The translations under genes were made by a program, and so were the position numbers. The notes under the pieces were generated by a model. That model did no database searches. It was not told the origin of the DNA and saw nothing but the letters and a program-made list of their open reading frames with translations. Below, piece after piece: positions 5,989 to 9,871 of a stretch of 9,871 nucleotides of DNA. Origin of the DNA: Chloroflexota bacterium (GTDB lineage Bacteria > Chloroflexota > Dehalococcoidia > Lucifugimonadales > VGZR01); the NCBI GenBank assembly GCA_027625225.1, contig JAQBWG010000045.1, positions 1-9,871 on the forward strand, in the 5' to 3' direction. The stretch's first letter is position 1; each line of letters begins with the position of its first letter.

Positions 5989-7413
5989 TTGCATATCACG
6001 AAAGAAGAGGTCGTTGACCGCCAAATAGCCCTCCGCATCGAGCTGGAGGAGGATGACCTGGAACCGTATCTGGAACGTGGCTATCGCAAGGTAGTCAACA
6101 AGGTCAGTATCCCGGGATTCCGCAAGGGTAAAGCCCCGCGCCAAATCGTTCAGCAATACTACGGAAAAGAAGGACTGCTCAATGACATCTGGGATCACCT
6201 TGCTCAGGACGTCACCAACAAGGCCATAGACTCGGAAAAACTGGACGCGTCCGGCCTTCCCAAAATCGAACTTCTCGACCTCTCGCCGGTAGTCGTAAAG
6301 GCGATAGTCCCCCTCACGCCCGAGGTTGAACTGGGCGATTACAAGTCCATTCGCGTTCCCCTGGAGTCCGTCGAAGTTACCGACGAACAACTCAACGAAC
6401 GCATCGAGGCCATTCGGTCGAGTACTGCTACATGGGAACCGGTCGAGCGTTCGCCGAAGATGGGCGACCTCGTCAGCACCAACATCCTGTGCACCGTCGA
6501 AGGCCAGAAATGGATTGAGCAGGAAGATGCTGTGTTGGTTCTGGACAAAGAAAGCGACCGCCCACTTCCCGGCTTCTCCGAATCAATAGAGGGCGCAGAA
6601 ATCGGGAAGGCCAAAGAGTTCCTCCTTGCCTTTCCCGAAGACTATCCCGAAGCCAAGTTCGCAGGCAAAGAAGGTCAGTTCACAGTAACGGTGACCGAAG
6701 TCAAAGAGGAAAAAATGCCGGAGCTTGATGACGAGTTCGCGAAGAGCGTCGGCGAAAGCTACGAAAGTCTTGATGCACTGAAGACCTCGGTTCGCGAGGA
6801 GCTTCAGAAAGAAGCTGAAGGCAATCGGGATAACGAGCATCGCGAGCAAATACTAAAGGCTCTCATAGACGGCTCGAAGTTCGAGATTCCCCCGTTGCTC
6901 TTGGAGCACGAGGCCGACCACGTCCTTTCTGACAGGGAACAAACCCTTGCCCGCATGAATGTGCGCCTCGACGACTACGTTCGCTACTCAGGCACAACCA
7001 TTGAAAAGCTCAAGGAAGACGCTAAAGAGGCGGCGGCAGACCGGCTCAAACGAGCCTTTGCCATGCGGGAATTCGCTGAAGCCGAGAAACTCGAAGTGCC
7101 CGAAGAGGACATCGAAGAACGGCTAAAGCTGGCCAGAGAACATGCGGAAGAAACGCGCGCTCAGCAAAAAGCTGCGGGAAACAAAGGTGGCCATAGCCAC
7201 GATGACGAAGACCTCGATTCCCCGCAAACACGCGAATCAATCAAACGCGCCATTTTGATGGACAAAGCCCTGGAACACCTGGCAGATATGGCGCAAAATG
7301 AAATCGAGGCTACGGAAGCCCGGCCTAAAACGGAAAAGAAGGCGACAAAGGCTTCTGCTGAAATCGAAACTATCGAAGAACCTGAAACAGAGGAACCCTC
7401 GCAGGATTCCTAG
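5989..7413 (+). CDS. tig: Trigger factor, ribosome-associated chaperone and prolyl isomerase
   Basis: Trigger factor docks at the ribosome exit tunnel, shelters nascent chains and isomerises prolyl bonds. 474 residues in three domains. The N-terminal ribosome-binding domain carries the signature GFRKGKAP (43-50). An FKBP-type PPIase domain covers about 157-240 (MGDLVSTNI, RPLPGFSESIEGAEIGK, FTVTVTEVKEEKMPELDDEF). A long helical C-terminal chaperone domain follows from about 255. Near the end is a Gly/His/Asp-rich loop, GGHSHDDEDLDS (about 399-410), and the last 35 residues are a charged Glu/Lys/Thr tail, probably disordered. Start TTG 5989 fits AGGAG (5978-5982) with a 6-nt spacer and the family N-terminus. 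It is the first gene of a co-directional set, 28 bp before clpP, and this tig-clpP-clpX order is widely conserved in bacteria. Confidence 0.96.
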   Translation: MHITKEEVVDRQIALRIELEEDDLEPYLERGYRKVVNKVSIPGFRKGKAPRQIVQQYYGKEGLLNDIWDHLAQDVTNKAIDSEKLDASGLPKIELLDLSPVVVKAIVPLTPEVELGDYKSIRVPLESVEVTDEQLNERIEAIRSSTATWEPVERSPKMGDLVSTNILCTVEGQKWIEQEDAVLVLDKESDRPLPGFSESIEGAEIGKAKEFLLAFPEDYPEAKFAGKEGQFTVTVTEVKEEKMPELDDEFAKSVGESYESLDALKTSVREELQKEAEGNRDNEHREQILKALIDGSKFEIPPLLLEHEADHVLSDREQTLARMNVRLDDYVRYSGTTIEKLKEDAKEAAADRLKRAFAMREFAEAEKLEVPEEDIEERLKLAREHAEETRAQQKAAGNKGGHSHDDEDLDSPQTRESIKRAILMDKALEHLADMAQNEIEATEARPKTEKKATKASAEIETIEEPETEEPSQDS

Positions 7414-7441
7414 GGAAATATGCACAAGGAAGGCGAAAGAG

Positions 7442-8047
7442 TTGATTCAATCACCTAAAAATCTCATCCCCATGGTTATCGAAAGCGGCTCCCGCGGTGA
7501 GCGGGCATTCGACATCTATTCGTTGCTGCTCAAGGAACGTATTATCTTCATCGGCTCGCCCATCGGCGACCAGATGGCGAATACCATCATCGCCCAGTTG
7601 CTGTATCTCGACCGCGAAGACCCGGAGCGTGACATCAGCATCTACATCAACTCCCCCGGCGGCGTCATCCACTCAGGCCTGGCGATTTACGACACTATGC
7701 ACCTCATCCGGCCGGACGTCTCCACCATCTGCGTCGGCCTCGCCGCCAGCATGGCGACGGTACTTCTTACGGCCGGAACGAAGGGCAAGCGCTACGCTCT
7801 CCCGAACTCAACCATCCACATGCACCAGCCCATTTCGGGTGCACAGGGGCAGGCCTCGGATATAGACATCGCTGCCCGTGAAATTCTCCGTATGCAGGAC
7901 AAGATGCGCCAGATCATCTCCTCCCACTCGGGCCAGCCGTACGAGAAGATTGCCCGCGACACCGACCGTGACTACTACCTGACTTCCGAGCAAGCCAAAG
8001 AGTATGGTCTGATTGACGAAGTTCTGGCAGAAACCGGACAGAAGTAG
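7442..8047 (+). CDS. clpP: ATP-dependent Clp protease proteolytic subunit
   Basis: ClpP forms the two-ring, 14-subunit serine protease chamber that degrades proteins unfolded by ClpX or ClpA/C. 201 residues, normal length. The catalytic triad is complete and correctly spaced: Ser103 in GLAASMATVLL, His128 in TIHMHQP and Asp177 in DTDRDYYL (25 and 49 residues apart, as in the E. coli enzyme). The oxyanion strand SPGG is at 71-74. The N-terminus NLIPMVIESGSRGERAFDIY is the family start with the axial-loop residues. TTG 7442 is chosen because AAGGAAGG (7426-7433) lies 8 nt upstream. ATG 7472 is in frame but has no ribosome binding site and would cut into the axial loop. The frame stays open further upstream inside tig, but that part is not ClpP-like. 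It follows tig by 28 bp and precedes clpX by 77 bp, so is probably cotranscribed with both. Confidence 0.96.
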   Translation: MIQSPKNLIPMVIESGSRGERAFDIYSLLLKERIIFIGSPIGDQMANTIIAQLLYLDREDPERDISIYINSPGGVIHSGLAIYDTMHLIRPDVSTICVGLAASMATVLLTAGTKGKRYALPNSTIHMHQPISGAQGQASDIDIAAREILRMQDKMRQIISSHSGQPYEKIARDTDRDYYLTSEQAKEYGLIDEVLAETGQK

Positions 8048-8124
8048 GATAATTAGTGGACAGGTCATCGCACAGAGCGAACATAGAGAAAGGCACCATT
8101 CTGCACGAGAGGTTGCTGTAAAAA

Positions 8125-9408
8125 ATGTCCGCTACCAGAAATAACTCCTCCAACTACCAGTGTTCATTTTGCGGAAAAGCGCAGGCACAGGTAAAACGCC
8201 TGATTGCCGGCCCCGACAGAGTGTTCATCTGCGACGAATGTGTGACCCTGTGCGAACAAATCATCACCGAGGAAAACCCGACAACCCCTCGTGAAGAAAC
8301 CGATGTCATGGCCAAAGGGGTCAACCCCAAATGGCTGTACCAAAAGCTGGACGAATATGTAGTAGGCCAGCAACGCGCCAAGAAAGTCATGAGCGTCGCC
8401 GTCTACAACCACTACAAGCGCATCTGGTCGAATCACAGGAACGACGATGTTGAACTTCAGAAAGCCAACATCCTTATGCTCGGTCCCGCCGGTTGCGGCA
8501 AAACCCTGCTAGCCCAAACCCTCGCCAAGATTCTCGACGTACCCTTCGCCATTGCCGATGCCACATCCCTGACCGAGGCCGGCTACGTCGGCGAAGACGT
8601 CGAAAACATCCTGCTCAGGCTTATCCACGCCGCCGACTACGACATCGCCCGTGCAGAGCGCGGCATCATCTACATAGACGAAATAGACAAAATCGCCCGC
8701 AAGGGCTCCAACCCGTCTATAACCCGTGACGTATCTGGAGAGGGCGTACAGCAAGCCTTGTTGAAAATCATTGAAGGCTGTGTCGCAAACGTACCTCCGC
8801 AGGGGGGTCGCAAGCACCCCCACCAGGAATTCCTACAAATCAAAACCGACAACATTCTCTTTATGTGCGGTGGCGCATTCGAAGGATTAAACGAAATCGT
8901 CCAGCACCGCCTCACCAGGAAAAACTCCTCCATCGGCTTTGGTGCGGCGTCCAAGAAGGCGCTTACCGACACCAACGATATCCTTTCACATGCAACCGCG
9001 GACGACCTTATGGACTTCGGCTTCATCCCTGAGTTTGTAGGGAGATTGCCTGTGGTTGTTGGATTACAAAAACTCGATATGGCCTCCCTCGTTCGCGTCC
9101 TCACCGAACCGAGAAACGCATTCGTGAGGCAGTACCAAACCCTGTTCAACATGGAAAACGTCGAGTTGGAGTTCACCCAAGAAGCCCTCGAAGCTGCTGC
9201 TGAACTCGCCATGGCGAACAAAACCGGCGCCAGAGGTTTGCGTACCGTTTTGGAGAACACCCTGCTCGACATCATGTACGAGCTTCCCAGCATGAAAGGC
9301 ATCTCTAAGTGTGTGGTCACCGCCGAAGCCATCCGGGGCATCAGCCCGGTTGACCTGCTTGAAGACTCAGGCGAAGAACACAAGACTCCTCGCCAAAAGT
9401 CCGCCTAA
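8125..9408 (+). CDS. clpX: ATP-dependent Clp protease ATPase subunit ClpX
   Basis: An AAA+ hexameric unfoldase that recognises tagged substrates and threads them into ClpP. 427 residues. The N-terminal C4 zinc finger has Cys13, Cys16, Cys36 and Cys39. Walker A is GPAGCGKT (120-127), where most ClpX proteins have GPTGSGKT; the essential Lys126 and Thr127 are kept. The pore loop GYVG is at 153-156, Walker B at 181-186 (IIYIDE), the RKH loop at 229-231, the ClpP-docking IGF loop at 270-272, the GRLP arginine finger at Arg307 and the sensor-2 motif GARGLR at 368-373. All parts needed for a working ClpP partner are present. The ATG has GAGAGG (8107-8112) upstream, with a long 12-nt spacer. It is the last gene of the tig-clpP-clpX set, and its TAA overlaps the stop of the convergent formyltransferase gene. 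Confidence 0.97.
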   Translation: MSATRNNSSNYQCSFCGKAQAQVKRLIAGPDRVFICDECVTLCEQIITEENPTTPREETDVMAKGVNPKWLYQKLDEYVVGQQRAKKVMSVAVYNHYKRIWSNHRNDDVELQKANILMLGPAGCGKTLLAQTLAKILDVPFAIADATSLTEAGYVGEDVENILLRLIHAADYDIARAERGIIYIDEIDKIARKGSNPSITRDVSGEGVQQALLKIIEGCVANVPPQGGRKHPHQEFLQIKTDNILFMCGGAFEGLNEIVQHRLTRKNSSIGFGAASKKALTDTNDILSHATADDLMDFGFIPEFVGRLPVVVGLQKLDMASLVRVLTEPRNAFVRQYQTLFNMENVELEFTQEALEAAAELAMANKTGARGLRTVLENTLLDIMYELPSMKGISKCVVTAEAIRGISPVDLLEDSGEEHKTPRQKSA

Positions 9409-9871
9409 TTCCCCTCGGCTAAGAACCGCTCGACCTCGGCGTTCATATTTCGTGGCTCGGTCATGGGCTTGCCATTCCGGTCGAGAATCTGATTCAGTGC
9501 CACCCGCATTTCCCCGTTCGCCAACGCCTGCAGCACCGCCAGCATCACAGGCCGTTCGCGTTTCAAACCTTCTGCCCGTATCCGCTTGAACAACGGTTGT
9601 TCCTCCCCGTGAGCCTGCAACTCCTGAAGAGACTTGCCCTCGACGTCTTGCCAAAGGCCATCAAACTCACCGCCCCGAATAGGAAACTTCGTATACGCGA
9701 GTACCGGACCGGAGTCCAACACCTCGGTCGCAATATGCACCATCACCCCCGTCTCCGCTGCCTTGTCTTCTATAAGCTTCCAGATAACCTGTTGCCACGT
9801 CCCTTGCGGCCCCCATGGCAGCGCTGGATGCAGATTGACCATCGGATACCGGCGGCACAGTTCAGGGCTGT
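9405..9871 (-). CDS. Formyltransferase-fold protein (PurN/Fmt-like), N-terminus beyond window
   Basis: About 154 residues of a 10-formyltetrahydrofolate-type formyltransferase fold. The reading frame is open to the right edge (SPELCRRYP precedes the first visible Met at 9842), so that Met is internal and the gene begins outside the window. The catalytic Asn-His-Asp set of this fold is visible: NLHPALP gives Asn12 and His14 of the fragment, and VLDSGPVL gives Asp52. The spacing of 40 is close to the 38 of PurN (106, 108, 144). GPQGTW after the histidine and a C-terminal extension of about 75 residues (EFDGLWQDVEGKSLQE onward) differ from typical PurN, so I leave the gene unnamed. It may formylate a glycinamide ribonucleotide-like or another amine substrate. 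Its TAG stop (9405-9407) overlaps the end of clpX by 4 bp. Confidence 0.8.
   Translation of the reverse strand, partial: SPELCRRYPMVNLHPALPWGPQGTWQQVIWKLIEDKAAETGVMVHIATEVLDSGPVLAYTKFPIRGGEFDGLWQDVEGKSLQELQAHGEEQPLFKRIRAEGLKRERPVMLAVLQALANGEMRVALNQILDRNGKPMTEPRNMNAEVERFLAEGN

Noticed and set aside
7420..7458. Tiny ORF (12 residues) between tig and clpP
   Set aside because: It starts 6 nt after the tig stop and overlaps the clpP start in another frame; nothing beyond a chance open frame supports it.
8048..8124. Separate promoter for clpX in the clpP-clpX gap (GATAAT at 8048-8053)
   Set aside because: No acceptable -35 at 16-18 bp; cotranscription from the tig promoter explains the arrangement.

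Overview
The window is ordinary-looking bacterial chromosome of moderately high GC. It is tightly packed, with genes on both strands and no intergenic gap above about 115 bp. The gene content suggests a Chloroflexota-type genome (Dehalococcoidia/SAR202-like): housekeeping lysA and tig-clpP-clpX beside a PQQ-type sugar dehydrogenase, a short zinc-type alcohol dehydrogenase, a PPOX flavoprotein, a VOC protein and an amidase. This placement is an inference from content and protein style only. No rRNA, tRNA, CRISPR array, phage or transposon sequence was seen.

Left part, minus strand: a VOC (glyoxalase-fold) gene at 1210-1659 is followed by lysA, diaminopimelate decarboxylase, which runs off the left edge. 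Divergent from these, on the plus strand, is a lipoprotein PQQ-dependent aldose sugar dehydrogenase. It is split by one extra base near 2640-2643, with both halves otherwise intact. Next, only 19 bp after its stop, comes a medium-chain dehydrogenase lacking the structural-zinc lobe. The two may form a small sugar or alcohol oxidation unit.

Middle: a PPOX-fold flavoprotein gene (minus, 3977-4420) converges on the dehydrogenase. The two stop codons are 3 bp apart and sit in or at the edge of a perfect 14-bp palindrome. An amidase-signature hydrolase (4533-5891) diverges from the PPOX gene.

Right part: a classic protein quality-control cluster, tig-clpP-clpX, on the plus strand. It is led by an extended -10 promoter (TGcTATAAT at 5948-5956). 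Trigger factor handles nascent chains at the ribosome, and ClpX unfolds substrates and feeds them to the ClpP protease chamber. All ClpP catalytic residues and the ClpX zinc finger, Walker, pore, IGF and sensor motifs are present. A formyltransferase-fold gene (minus) enters from the right edge, and its stop overlaps the clpX stop by 4 bp.

Four of the eight genes with a visible start appear to begin at GTG or TTG, each supported by a Shine-Dalgarno sequence. I do not see a convincing undescribed system. The most useful points are the sugar dehydrogenase frameshift, the altered zinc sites of the alcohol dehydrogenase and the very tight convergent gene ends.
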